Part shown: piece after piece, positions 25,212-33,888 of the stretch
Position numbering within the stretch: the first letter of the stretch is position 1
How the letters are laid out: the number at the start of each line of letters is the position of its first letter
Origin: Salinicoccus sesuvii
Lineage (GTDB): Bacteria > Bacillota > Bacilli > Staphylococcales > Salinicoccaceae
Length of the DNA: 64,000 nt
Assembly: GCF_042648145.1 (NCBI RefSeq)
Contig: NZ_JBHRWV010000012.1
Span: 144,294 to 208,293 of the forward strand
Reading direction: 5' to 3'
The notes under the pieces: model-generated
Seen by the model: the letters and a program-made list of their open reading frames with translations, nothing else
What the model was told of the DNA's origin: nothing
The model's database searches: none
Program-made: the position numbers and the translations under genes

Positions 25212-27161
25212 CTAAAGTTTGCTCACTTCTTCAATACGTTTCAAAAGACCTGCTTTGCCTTCACTCCCAATACGAGACATATACAACTCATCCATTAATA
25301 TAAGTGATAATTGACGAAGTGCATTTAGGTGTATCTTTGGAGAAGTCGTTGCAAGGCATATAATATAGGACACTGGATCATGTGTATCGTGACCAAAAGC
25401 GACAGGTTTGCTAAGTTTAACGAAACTATAGGCAGTCTGATTTATTCCTTTTTTATAAGACGCATGAATCAATGCAACGTTTTTTCTGATTACCATATAA
25501 GGGCCGTAATGATCTATTTGTTGTATTATTTCTTCCGCGTATTCCAATCTGACTAGTGAGTCGTTGGAAAGCAATTCGACTGCTTTATATATGGCATTTC
25601 TCCAATCTTTAGCCTCAACATCCCACTCTATATATCTGGATGGGAGTAATCGGTTAAGAGTAGGGCCAAGAGCCACTATCTTTTCCACTACTTTCTCTCT
25701 TTGAGTGTTGATGATGTGATTTAGTCGATCTCTATCCTCTTTGTTCAAGAAAGGGCTCACATTAACAACGGGTACGGATTGTTCGTCCATATAGATGGTG
25801 CTGACTATTAAATCTATTTCCTTGTTATTAAGGTAGTCGTTATTGAGATTTGAATATGCTAGCGTATCCGTGACGTTCAACTCCGGGTAGTAACTTGCCA
25901 TTCTAGTTTTTAACAGTTGAGAGGTACCAATGCCACTTCCACAAATTAATAAGACGTTGAGATAGTTGGTTGATTGGTTTGATTTCTTCTCTATAGCTGC
26001 ACCAATATGGATGGCTATAAATGCAATTTCATCATCGTTAAACGTTATTTCAAATTTTTCTTGAAGAATAAATATACTTGTTTCTATTGCGTAGATGATA
26101 TCAGGGTATCGATCGTATATATCGCCCTTTATAGGATTTTCATTTCTGAAATTATACTTAAGTCTATAGATAGCAGGTCTTAAATGTACAATCAGACCTT
26201 GTAGAAGTTCTTGATCTTTAGTAATATCTACGCCTATTGTGCGGGTAATACTTTGGAGAAAATATTCGATGATATCCTTCAGGTATGCATCTTTTTCAAA
26301 ATCAAAAAAGTTGTTCTCTACGGTCTGTCTGGCGCCCAAAAGGTGCAAAGTAATATATCCCGCTTCTGATAGTGGGAACTTTATATCAAAGATTCTTTCC
26401 AACTCACATTTGATGCTAAGAGCAACATCAAATTCTTTTTCTTGTTGCAACTTCACTAACTGTTCTTCTGGCATCTCGATTTTAAAGTTGTTCTCAATTC
26501 TATGAAGTGTAATGGCAAGATGGAAGACCAACCCATCAATGGAATTCTGAATTAAAGAGTACTCCTTATTTCTTAAGCCTGTTTCGATAGCGTTGTATAT
26601 TTTCGGAATAGAACTCTTCCCTGCATACTTTAGATGAAAAGGGATATCTAATTCTTGATAATGCTTCACCAAAATTTCAACATAGCTTTCCCGAAATTGT
26701 CTCTCATTGCCCTGGACTCTGAATCCTTTATTCTTTTCATATACAAGTTCCAGATTTCTTTCACGCAACCATGATTCGACTACCTTTAAGTCGTCGACAA
26801 TTGTTCTGCGAGAAACATTTAAATTTTCAGCAAATCTACTTGAGGATATGGGGTCTACAGACTCTAACAAAGATAATAAAATCTGCTCAAATCTCTCCTC
26901 AGCAGAATAATATTTGATAGAAGGATCAGAGGTGCCAGAAATCAACCCTTTAATATCACTACTAGTCTCTATCAGAACTCCCTTCATTTTATGACGTAAA
27001 ATGCTCACTTCAAGCTCCAGTAACTTATGCTCAATATGTTCCATATCATATTGGATAGTACGCTCGCTCACATTGAACATTTTTGCCAGGACTTTAATTT
27101 GCGTAAAATCTTTTTGACGAAGCAAATAACTTATAATGTGCTTTTGACGAGGTGTAAACAT
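25212..27161 (-). CDS. PRD-containing PTS-regulated transcription activator (BglG/MtlR family)
   Basis: This 649-residue regulator has two N-terminal helix-turn-helix units (FTQIKVLAKMFNVSERTIQYD near residue 15-40 and a second near 100), two PTS regulation domains (about 190-400), a IIB-like domain with CGSGIGTSQLLKTRM near 410, and a C-terminal IIA-like domain with VALIHASYKKG. Phosphorylation by HPr and the PTS at PRD, IIB and IIA sites sets its activity. ATG 27161 is chosen because GGAGG is 8 bases upstream. It is first in the operon, so it would activate its own unit. A cre site overlaps its leader. Confidence 0.92.
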   Translation of the reverse strand: MFTPRQKHIISYLLRQKDFTQIKVLAKMFNVSERTIQYDMEHIEHKLLELEVSILRHKMKGVLIETSSDIKGLISGTSDPSIKYYSAEERFEQILLSLLESVDPISSSRFAENLNVSRRTIVDDLKVVESWLRERNLELVYEKNKGFRVQGNERQFRESYVEILVKHYQELDIPFHLKYAGKSSIPKIYNAIETGLRNKEYSLIQNSIDGLVFHLAITLHRIENNFKIEMPEEQLVKLQQEKEFDVALSIKCELERIFDIKFPLSEAGYITLHLLGARQTVENNFFDFEKDAYLKDIIEYFLQSITRTIGVDITKDQELLQGLIVHLRPAIYRLKYNFRNENPIKGDIYDRYPDIIYAIETSIFILQEKFEITFNDDEIAFIAIHIGAAIEKKSNQSTNYLNVLLICGSGIGTSQLLKTRMASYYPELNVTDTLAYSNLNNDYLNNKEIDLIVSTIYMDEQSVPVVNVSPFLNKEDRDRLNHIINTQREKVVEKIVALGPTLNRLLPSRYIEWDVEAKDWRNAIYKAVELLSNDSLVRLEYAEEIIQQIDHYGPYMVIRKNVALIHASYKKGINQTAYSFVKLSKPVAFGHDTHDPVSYIICLATTSPKIHLNALRQLSLILMDELYMSRIGSEGKAGLLKRIEEVSKL

Positions 27162-27518
27162 ATGCATACCTCCTTATTTTATTGTAAGCGTTTCCTTATA
27201 TTAATAGATGTGTAATCTATTTCGTATGATAAACAGAAATAATTCACAGCTTAATAAGATAAGTCTTTAACCAAATTTTAAGGATTTTCATGATCTAATG
27301 GTGTATACATTATTATATTAGGAGATTCGAATTGTTCTTTCGCATTTTTAATGATAGAAGTGTAAAATATTATCTAAGAAAACTGTGAAAATTTAAAAGT
27401 AGTGTAGTATTATTGAAGGAGAAGATTTGGAAAGCCACGTCATAACACGATTTTCAGTAGGCATCTATACATATTCTATAAAAATGTGGTATTATGAAGT
27501 CCGACTGTTTTTTAACAT
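27162..27518 (+). other. 357-base AT-rich gap before tRNA-Thr
   Basis: The gap holds the divergent promoter region of the PTS operon with a cre site at 27182-27196 and, at the other end, the tRNA promoter region (a TATTAT hexamer near 27490). A TTG-initiated 18-codon frame near 27331 behind AGGAG is probably chance. I see no gene. Confidence 0.6.
27182..27196 (-). promoter_or_regulatory. cre site (CcpA operator) of the ascorbate-type PTS operon
   Basis: TTGTAAGCGTTTCCT matches the consensus WTGNAANCGNWNNCW at every defined position. It lies 21 bases upstream of the regulator start, a position that suits catabolite repression of the whole operon. Confidence 0.7.
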
Positions 27519-27589
27519 GCCGACATAGTTTAATGGTAGAACACAGCCATGGTAAGGCTGCAATACGAGTTCGATTCTCGTTGTCGGCT
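27519..27589 (+). tRNA. tRNA-Thr(GGT)
   Basis: The 71 bases fold as a tRNA: acceptor GCCGACA with TGTCGGC, D arm GTTT/GAAC, anticodon stem CAGCC/GGCTG with loop ATGGTAA giving anticodon GGT, a 4-base variable loop, T arm ACGAG/CTCGT with loop TTCGATT, and discriminator T. CCA is not encoded. Anticodon and discriminator fit tRNA-Thr reading ACC/ACT. It is short for a tRNA-Thr, with a small D loop. It stands alone with its own terminator. Confidence 0.92.
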
Positions 27590-27597
27590 TAAATAAT

Positions 27598-27649
27598 AAA
27601 AATCCCCGTTACCTTCGTTGGATATCAACAAAGGAAACGGGGATTTTTT
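27598..27649 (+). terminator. Terminator of tRNA-Thr
   Basis: AAAAATCCCCGTT (27598-27610) pairs perfectly with AACGGGGATTTTT (27636-27648), with CCTT/AAGG pairing further in. A T-run closes it. Confidence 0.9.
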
Positions 27650-27719
27650 ATGACAATGTATTAATGCTAATGGCTTAGATGCTACAATAATAGAGACAAT
27701 AAACATTGGAGGTTATTTA

Positions 27720-28142
27720 ATGTCTAACGTAGCAGGGTTTTGGATCAGGCTCGGTGCGAGATTGCTCGATGCTCTTTTAGTCGGCATGGTTATCGGAACA
27801 ATCGTATTCTTGTTCCAAATGAATACAGAAAGCCAAACTACACAAGTAATTGAAGGTGTGGGAGGCATATTATATTATGTGCTCCTACCAGCTTTCGTCT
27901 ACGGTTATACAGTCGCTAAGCGTTTACTCAACATAAGAATCGTAAAAATGGATGGTTCGGATGTTGGTCTTGGTACGATGGTTCTACGTGAAGTCCTGAC
28001 TGGTCTTATATATGGTTTGACGTTTGGTATTGCTATCATCATTTCAATGTTCATGATTGGCCTAAGAAAAGATAAGCGCGCCATCCATGACTTGATCGCC
28101 GGCACCTATGTCACTTACGATAAGCCACAGCATTGGAAATAG
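27720..28142 (+). CDS. RDD family membrane protein
   Basis: This 140-residue protein has three or four membrane helices and the RDD-family landmarks: RLGARLLDALLVG near residue 9 (with the conserved Arg and Asp), RLLNIRIVKMDGS in the middle, and RAIHDLIAGTYV at the end. RDD proteins are small membrane proteins; some act in ion homeostasis or salt tolerance, others are unassigned. GGAGG lies 8 bases before ATG 27720. It is a single-gene unit with a terminator at 28165. Nothing in the context gives a specific role. Confidence 0.85.
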   Translation: MSNVAGFWIRLGARLLDALLVGMVIGTIVFLFQMNTESQTTQVIEGVGGILYYVLLPAFVYGYTVAKRLLNIRIVKMDGSDVGLGTMVLREVLTGLIYGLTFGIAIIISMFMIGLRKDKRAIHDLIAGTYVTYDKPQHWK

Positions 28143-28164
28143 AGTCCTATAATATTTATCTAAC

Positions 28165-28212
28165 AATAGCTGCATTGAGGTTCTATACAGACCCTTGATG
28201 CAGCTATTTATT
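28165..28212 (+). terminator. Terminator of the RDD gene
   Basis: AATAGCTGCAT (28165-28175) pairs with ATGCAGCTATT (28198-28208), followed by TATTTT. The 22-base interior can pair further. Confidence 0.8.
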
Positions 28213-28290
28213 TTGATCGTTTCTTGCAATATACTCCAGAATTCAATATTCCCCATGCTTTATTTAATTGTAAAGGTCTCAATTGTGAAT

Positions 28291-28329
28291 TTTACATATT
28301 CTTTATATGGGATTTATATGAACTTAATA
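28291..28329 (+). promoter_or_regulatory. Four phased PhoP-box-like hexamers overlapping a promoter
   Basis: TTTACA (28291), TTTATA (28302), TTTATA (28313) and TTAATA (28324) follow each other with exact 5-base spacers, an 11-base period. Bacillus PhoP binds direct TT(A/C/T)A(C/T)A repeats with about 5-base spacing. The first hexamer also serves as a -35, with TTATAT 17 bases on (28314-28319) as -10. The region is AT-rich, so chance similarity is possible, but the exact phasing of four units is notable. Confidence 0.55.
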
Positions 28330-28402
28330 AAATGTATCTACAATAAACCATGTAATAAAACATAAAACCAACAAAAACAACAGAAAAGGTGTGTATAACG
28401 AT

Positions 28403-29503
28403 ATGGAAATGAAGAGAAGTCTGGCGTCAGCAATCATGGGTGCATCTCTACTGACATTGGTAGCATGTGGTGCTGAATCTGCAAGTAGTGAAGAGACAAT
28501 GGAAGATCCGAATGCATTATCTGTTGAAGAAATCGAAGAAAAGGCCCAGGCGGAAGGTGAAGTGAATAGTGTCGGCATGCCAGATACATGGGCCAACTGG
28601 GGGGAGACGTGGGAAGAGCTAGGTGAAAAATACGGACTGGAACATGTAGATACTGATATGTCGAGTGCAGAAGAAATCTCAAAAATGGAAACAGAAGGTG
28701 AGAATGCCACTGCAGATATCGGTGACGTAGGGATCTCTTTCGGGCCAATCGCTGAAGAGAAGGAAATCACACTGCCATATAAAACTACATATTGGGATGA
28801 GATTCCGGACTGGGCGAAAGATGACGATGGAGATTGGATCGTTGGTTATCAGGGCACCATCGCTTTCGCAACAGATACCGAGCAAGTAGAAGATGTACCG
28901 ATGTCGTGGCAGGACCTGCTTGAAGGAGACTACACTGTAAGTATCGGTGATGTACAAACAGGGACGCAAGATCAAATGGCAGTACTCGCAGCAGCACTCG
29001 CCTTCGGAGGCGATGAAACAGATCTGCAGCCTGGACTTGATTTCTTTGCGGAACTGGCTGAGCAAGGCAGATTGAGCACCGCTGGCAACCATAATGTCGC
29101 AGGCATGGAAAAAGGCGAGATGGAAGTTGGAATCATGTGGGATTTCAATGGACTAGGTCAAGCGAACGAAGTAGATCCCGAAAGATTCGAAGTGACGATT
29201 CCAGCAGAAGGTTCTGTAATTAGCGGCTATGCAACCATCATCAACAAGCACGCAAAAAATCCACATGCTGCAATGCTGACGAGAGAATATATTCTAAGTG
29301 ACGAAGGACAGATCAATCTCGCAAAAGGATTTGCCCGTCCAATCCGTGACGATGTCGAACTGCCTGAAGAAGTAGAAGAAATCATGGTGCCAGAAGCACA
29401 GTATGAAAACGCTGTACCTATAGAAGACAACGATGCGTGGGAAGAAACAGCGAAACAACTGCCAAGACAATGGCAGAGTGAGGTTCTTGTGCATGTCCAG
29501 TAG
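28403..29503 (+). CDS. ABC transporter substrate-binding lipoprotein (Fe3+/organophosphate-type family)
   Basis: This 366-residue protein has a lipoprotein signal with lipobox LVAC (C22) and the fold of the class of binding proteins that serve Fe3+, putrescine and 2-aminoethylphosphonate importers (VGYQGTIAFATDTE, ISGYATIINKHAKNPHAA near the C-terminus). ATG 28403 is chosen behind AAAAGGTGTG; the open frame begins at GTG 28391. The stop overlaps the next gene. Neighbouring phosphodiesterase-like and PHP genes argue for a phosphorus-containing ligand rather than iron. The ligand cannot be named from sequence. Confidence 0.85.
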   Translation: MEMKRSLASAIMGASLLTLVACGAESASSEETMEDPNALSVEEIEEKAQAEGEVNSVGMPDTWANWGETWEELGEKYGLEHVDTDMSSAEEISKMETEGENATADIGDVGISFGPIAEEKEITLPYKTTYWDEIPDWAKDDDGDWIVGYQGTIAFATDTEQVEDVPMSWQDLLEGDYTVSIGDVQTGTQDQMAVLAAALAFGGDETDLQPGLDFFAELAEQGRLSTAGNHNVAGMEKGEMEVGIMWDFNGLGQANEVDPERFEVTIPAEGSVISGYATIINKHAKNPHAAMLTREYILSDEGQINLAKGFARPIRDDVELPEEVEEIMVPEAQYENAVPIEDNDAWEETAKQLPRQWQSEVLVHVQ

Positions 29504-30326
29504 GTTGATTGTTGTTGTAGTGGATGGCATGCGAGATGATATGGCAAAAGACAACCTTGGTTATATTGAGCATCTGGTAGACGTGGGCGTGGCAACACGC
29601 CTCTCTGTCCAGTCAGAGCTACCAAGCATTTCCCGACCACTGTATGAAGTGCTACTGACCGGGACACCGAGTTCAGAAAATGGCATTACATCAAACCATT
29701 CCATTCAGCTTTCCAGCCAAGAGAGCCTATTCCATCTGACAACACAACAGGGGCTGGTTAATGCGACAGCGTCCTACTACTGGGTGAGCGAGTTATATAA
29801 CCGCTCCCCATTCGATTTTGTGTACGACCGAGAGCAGAAAAGTACCGGTAAGGCAATCCAGCACGGCAAATTTTACTGGGATGATGCGTATCCGGATAGC
29901 CACTTGATGATGGACGGGGAAGTTTTAAGACAGCAGGTTGAGCCTGACTTCCTTTATATCCATCCAATGAATGTTGACGATACCGGGCACAAATTCGGTG
30001 GTATTTCAAAAGAGTATCAAGCGAAGGTGCTTCAAATGGACAACTATTTGTCGGGACTGATCCCTATTTGGCAAGAAGCAGGCTACCAGATTGTTATTAC
30101 CGCTGATCATGGTATGTCGGAACTCGGACTGCACGGGGGGACGACGGCGAGTGAACGCATGGTGCCGCTTTATATCATCAGTAACAAGGTAAAGAAGGGA
30201 AGATTTGATTTCGTTTTCCCGCAGCTCGCTTTTGCGCCGTTCATGTGCAAGCTGATGGATATTACGAAATCAGAAAAGATGCAAGCACTGCCAGATTTGA
30301 TCATCTCTCTTATGGAATCGGATTAA
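29493..30326 (+). CDS. Alkaline-phosphatase-superfamily phosphodiesterase/nucleotide pyrophosphatase-like protein
   Basis: This 277-residue metalloenzyme shows VVVDGMRDDM at the start (first metal Asp), a probable nucleophile in LPSISRP near residue 45, MNVDDTGHKFG with the DxxGH metal pair, TADHGM and a late histidine in LHGG. Such enzymes hydrolyse phosphate diesters, pyrophosphates or phosphonates. No signal peptide is seen, so it acts in the cytoplasm on the imported compound. ATG 29493 overlaps the binding-protein stop by 11 bases; the open frame reaches back to 29433 inside that gene. The context supports release of phosphate from an imported organophosphate. Confidence 0.85.
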   Translation: MSSRLIVVVVDGMRDDMAKDNLGYIEHLVDVGVATRLSVQSELPSISRPLYEVLLTGTPSSENGITSNHSIQLSSQESLFHLTTQQGLVNATASYYWVSELYNRSPFDFVYDREQKSTGKAIQHGKFYWDDAYPDSHLMMDGEVLRQQVEPDFLYIHPMNVDDTGHKFGGISKEYQAKVLQMDNYLSGLIPIWQEAGYQIVITADHGMSELGLHGGTTASERMVPLYIISNKVKKGRFDFVFPQLAFAPFMCKLMDITKSEKMQALPDLIISLMESD

Positions 30327-30361
30327 ACTGGACAGTCTTATGAAGCTAGGAGGCAGTGTCG

Positions 30362-31204
30362 TTGAACAGAAATAAGTTGTATCCATTACTTGGCCTTTTG
30401 CCATTCGCACTACTGATTGTCGGTTTCCTATTGTTGCCTTTACTCAACATGATCATCCAAAGCTTCCGAGCAGAAGACGGAATATTCGGCCTGACGCAAT
30501 ATATCACCATATTTGGCGATGCCTTCTATCTTCAAGCCATCAAGAACAGTTTGACCATCTCTCTCATCTCTTCGACAGTGGCAATCATCTTAGCAGCCAT
30601 CGGTGGATATTCCATCTCGAGACTTGCCGGTAAAGGAAACAGAATTATGGTCGCGATTACGAATATGACTGCCTATTTCGAAGGGATTCCATTGGCATTC
30701 TCCTTTGTCATACTGCTTGGCAATAATGGGCTGTTCACTTTACTGTTTTCTCAACTTGGGTTAAACAACTTCTATGATTTCAACCTCTATTCATGGAACG
30801 GCCTAATCGTTGTCTATATCTACTTCCAAGTGCCATTTGCGATTATGCTGCTGCTGCCGACCTATCAAGGGCTAAAGGATGAATGGCGGTATGCTTCTAA
30901 TCTGCTAGGGGGGAGCCAGCTCGCTTACTGGCGGCATATCGCCCTTCCGATACTATTCCCAGGCCTGATTGGCACTTATACGATTCTTTTTGCCAATTCA
31001 CTCGGTGCATATGCCACCGGGTACGCGCTACTTGGATCTACATATAATCTACTACCGCTTCAAATCGGTTCATTGATTGCCGGTGATGTCTTTTTACAAC
31101 CTAACTTGGCGAGTGCGCTCGGTGTTGTTTTGGCATTGATCATGATGCTCGCATTATGGCTCAATGGCAGCATTATGCGCAGAGTCAGGAGGGATTTGAG
31201 ATGA
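30362..31204 (+). CDS. ABC transporter permease, first subunit
   Basis: This 280-residue protein has six membrane helices and the BPD_transp_1 coupling loop ASNLLGGSQLAYWRHIALPIL, which docks with the ATPase. TTG 30362 is preferred because AGGAGGC is 8 bases away; GTG 30356 is too near the site. It pairs with the second permease, whose ATG overlaps its stop as ATGA. Together they form the membrane channel for the ligand of the 28403 binding protein. Confidence 0.9.
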   Translation: MNRNKLYPLLGLLPFALLIVGFLLLPLLNMIIQSFRAEDGIFGLTQYITIFGDAFYLQAIKNSLTISLISSTVAIILAAIGGYSISRLAGKGNRIMVAITNMTAYFEGIPLAFSFVILLGNNGLFTLLFSQLGLNNFYDFNLYSWNGLIVVYIYFQVPFAIMLLLPTYQGLKDEWRYASNLLGGSQLAYWRHIALPILFPGLIGTYTILFANSLGAYATGYALLGSTYNLLPLQIGSLIAGDVFLQPNLASALGVVLALIMMLALWLNGSIMRRVRRDLR

Positions 31205-32067
31205 TAGGACGAGTCAAACATATTAGCGTCGTCGTGATACTTGCCATCTATCTGTTGCTGCCCTTGATTGGAACATTGATGTACTCATTGGCAGGAAAGT
31301 GGAGCACGACAGTATTACCCGAGACCTGGACACTATCGTGGTATGGCACACTGTTTCAGGATAGCCGTTTCATAGCAGCGCTTGGCCGATCGATATTCGT
31401 CATTACTGGGGGTGTCGTACTGAGTCTCACCTTGATGATTCTGACGATTTTTATCATAACCATCCATTTTCCGAGTAAGGAAAAATATCTAAAACTGGTT
31501 TCGATGATGCCTTATGGGATACCCGGTGTCGTTTTTGCGATTGGTCTGTTGAATATTTATTCTTCGAGTGTTGTGCCCATTACGGGTACTCCGTGGATCC
31601 TTATCGGTGTATATGCCATTGTCACCATGCCGTTTGTGTATCAGGGACTACGCAATAGTCTTTATACGATCAATGCAAAGGAATTGATCCAGGCCGCTGA
31701 ACTGCTTGGTGCATCGAAGACAGGCGCAGTACTTACTGTAGTACTCCCCAACATGATGAAAGGTGTGTTGGCAGCCGCGCTCCTTTCGATCGCAATGCTT
31801 TTTGGAGATTTTGCGCTTGCCAATCTGCTGGTTGGCGGGAGGTACGAAACACTCCAAATCTATCTTTATCAGCAATTTAATAAAAATGGTCACGTAACGA
31901 GTGCCATCGTCATTTCATACTATTTCATCATCATGCTCGTTACCGTACTGCTTACTCGGTTCCAACAGCCAGGCAGAAGAAAACGACGTGCTACTGTAGG
32001 TACTGCGGCAACACCGCCGCATGGTGGGATGGATCAGATCAAAAGATTGGAAGGTGACTTCAATTGA
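31201..32067 (+). CDS. ABC transporter permease, second subunit
   Basis: This 288-residue protein has six membrane helices and the coupling loop AAELLGASKTGAVLTVVLPNM. ATG 31201 overlaps the previous stop (ATGA) and has GGAGGG 8 bases upstream; the longer frame from 31156 lies inside the first permease gene. The end also overlaps the ATPase start. It is the second half of the channel in the putative organophosphate importer. Confidence 0.9.
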   Translation: MIGRVKHISVVVILAIYLLLPLIGTLMYSLAGKWSTTVLPETWTLSWYGTLFQDSRFIAALGRSIFVITGGVVLSLTLMILTIFIITIHFPSKEKYLKLVSMMPYGIPGVVFAIGLLNIYSSSVVPITGTPWILIGVYAIVTMPFVYQGLRNSLYTINAKELIQAAELLGASKTGAVLTVVLPNMMKGVLAAALLSIAMLFGDFALANLLVGGRYETLQIYLYQQFNKNGHVTSAIVISYYFIIMLVTVLLTRFQQPGRRKRRATVGTAATPPHGGMDQIKRLEGDFN

Positions 32068-33077
32068 GTTATGTAGAGGTATCCTCGGTGAAAAAGAAAT
32101 ATAGCGATAAAACCGTTCTGAATGATATATCGTTCTCCATCCGGCAAGGAGAATTCGTCACATTGCTTGGACAGAGTGGGTGCGGAAAGAGCACACTGCT
32201 CAGAGCAATTGCCGGTATTGATGGTGTTGACGGCGGTGCCATTATAGTAAACGGCGCAAACATCACACATCTCCCGTCGAGAAAGCGGGACATTGGTATG
32301 GTTTTTCAGTCCTATGCACTTTTCCCCAATATGACAGTAGCCGAGAACATTGGATATGGACTCAGGGTGAAAAAGCAGAAAAATGATGACGCAGTGAGAC
32401 GAATAATGGAATCTATGGGACTCGGGGGCATGGCAGACAAATATCCAAACGAACTCTCAGGGGGACAGCAGCAACGTGTTGCACTGGCTCGGGCATTAAT
32501 CATGAAACCGAAAATACTTCTGCTTGATGAACCGCTGAGTGCACTCGATGCAAAAATCAGAAAGACGTTACAGATAGAAATTAAAAGGATACAAAAAGAA
32601 ATGAACATCACGACTATATTCGTCACGCATGATCAGAAGGAAGCAATGATAATGAGCGACCGGATATATGTGATGAATCAGGGAATGATTGAACAGCATG
32701 GCAAGCCAGAAGATATCTATACGCGTCCCAAAAACAAGTTTGTTGCAAGCTTCATTGGTTCCTATAATATTTTCGATGCCAAGGAAACGAAAGAGAATAT
32801 TACAGGCGCACACGAAGCAGGCTTTTACGATATCGCCATCCGCCCGGAAAGTATTGAAATGTATCGAACGGATGAAAGGGTGACGACTCACGACGCATTC
32901 AAAGCGACAGGTCGGGTACTGATCAGAACCATCAATGGCAGCATCGTGAATTATCAGATACAATTGAAGACGAAAATAATCCAGGTGGAACGCCTGTTTC
33001 AGGGTAGAGTCGACTTTAGAGAAGGGGAGACAGTCGAACTGAGGATTCCATTATCAGCGTGTGTACAGCTGGGATAA
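32064..33077 (+). CDS. ABC transporter ATP-binding protein
   Basis: This 337-residue ATPase has Walker A GQSGCGKST, Q-loop VFQSYALFPN, signature LSGGQQQRVALARAL, Walker B ILLLDEPLSALD, the switch histidine in FVTHDQKEA and a C-terminal TOBE-like domain. It belongs to the Fe3+/polyamine/phosphonate importer branch. The start is TTG 32064, 6 bases after AAGGTGA and overlapping the permease stop. It powers import by the two permeases. Confidence 0.93.
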   Translation: MSYVEVSSVKKKYSDKTVLNDISFSIRQGEFVTLLGQSGCGKSTLLRAIAGIDGVDGGAIIVNGANITHLPSRKRDIGMVFQSYALFPNMTVAENIGYGLRVKKQKNDDAVRRIMESMGLGGMADKYPNELSGGQQQRVALARALIMKPKILLLDEPLSALDAKIRKTLQIEIKRIQKEMNITTIFVTHDQKEAMIMSDRIYVMNQGMIEQHGKPEDIYTRPKNKFVASFIGSYNIFDAKETKENITGAHEAGFYDIAIRPESIEMYRTDERVTTHDAFKATGRVLIRTINGSIVNYQIQLKTKIIQVERLFQGRVDFREGETVELRIPLSACVQLG

Positions 33078-33090
33078 AGGGGCATGAACA

Positions 33091-33876
33091 ATGGAAGTAT
33101 TTCCAGAAGAGAGAAAAAGATATATCTTGGATCAATTGGAACAGTCTCCGAAGGTCAGAGTAACGGAGATTTCAAGAAAGTTTTCTGTATCTACTGAAAC
33201 CGTCCGTCGTGATCTTGGCGAGCTGGAAGGTGAAGGGCTTTTAAAGCGAGTATATGGTGGGGCAATCAAGACAAATGATCAGTCGGAACCACCGCTTCTC
33301 AGCCGGCAGCAAGTTAAGGCGACGGAAAAGGAGAAGATTGCCAAAAGTGCAGCAGCACTAATCAAAGACGACTCAACGATTCTTCTCGATGTCGGCACGA
33401 CCGTACTGCAGCTGGCCAAAGAAATAAAAGATAAGAGGAACATCACCATCTTGACCAATTCGTTTCTTGCAGCGGGTGCACTAATGGAGAACATTGACAA
33501 GGATTATTTTTCTGGCACTGTCATCCTCCTCGGCGGCCAACTGGATCCAAGACAATATTCGATGACAGGCAAAGTCGCTGAGATGGTGCTGGAACAGTTC
33601 ACTGTGGATCAGGCGTTCATTTCGGTCGGTGGTATTTCACTTGAGAATGGATTAAGTGATTTCGACTTTGACGAATGCATGATTTCAAAAAAAATGATTG
33701 AGGCTGCAAAAGAAGTCGTCGTACTGGCTGATGGGTCGAAACTTGGCACAAACACCTTCTGCAAATTCGGTGCACTAGAAGACGTGGATATTGTCGTGTC
33801 AGAAGTAGCGATGCCAGCATCATGGCAGGGAAATGAAAAATTCAGAACGGTTGAATGGATGACAACTAGAGATTAA
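33091..33876 (+). CDS. DeoR/GlpR-family transcription regulator
   Basis: This 261-residue regulator has an N-terminal winged helix (VTEISRKFSVSTETVRRDL, residues about 24-42) and a C-terminal sugar-phosphate-sensing domain starting DDSTILLDVGTTVLQLA. DeoR proteins typically repress their own operon and respond to a phosphorylated intermediate. Its place between the importer and the PHP enzyme suggests that it senses a product of this pathway. A second layer of control by PhoP is suggested by the promoter. Confidence 0.92.
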   Translation: MEVFPEERKRYILDQLEQSPKVRVTEISRKFSVSTETVRRDLGELEGEGLLKRVYGGAIKTNDQSEPPLLSRQQVKATEKEKIAKSAAALIKDDSTILLDVGTTVLQLAKEIKDKRNITILTNSFLAAGALMENIDKDYFSGTVILLGGQLDPRQYSMTGKVAEMVLEQFTVDQAFISVGGISLENGLSDFDFDECMISKKMIEAAKEVVVLADGSKLGTNTFCKFGALEDVDIVVSEVAMPASWQGNEKFRTVEWMTTRD

Positions 33877-33888
33877 GGAATGATGGAA

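Noticed and set aside
27331..27387. Eighteen-codon TTG-initiated frame with AGGAG upstream
   Set aside because: It is short, AT-rich and without recognisable features; chance is the simpler explanation.
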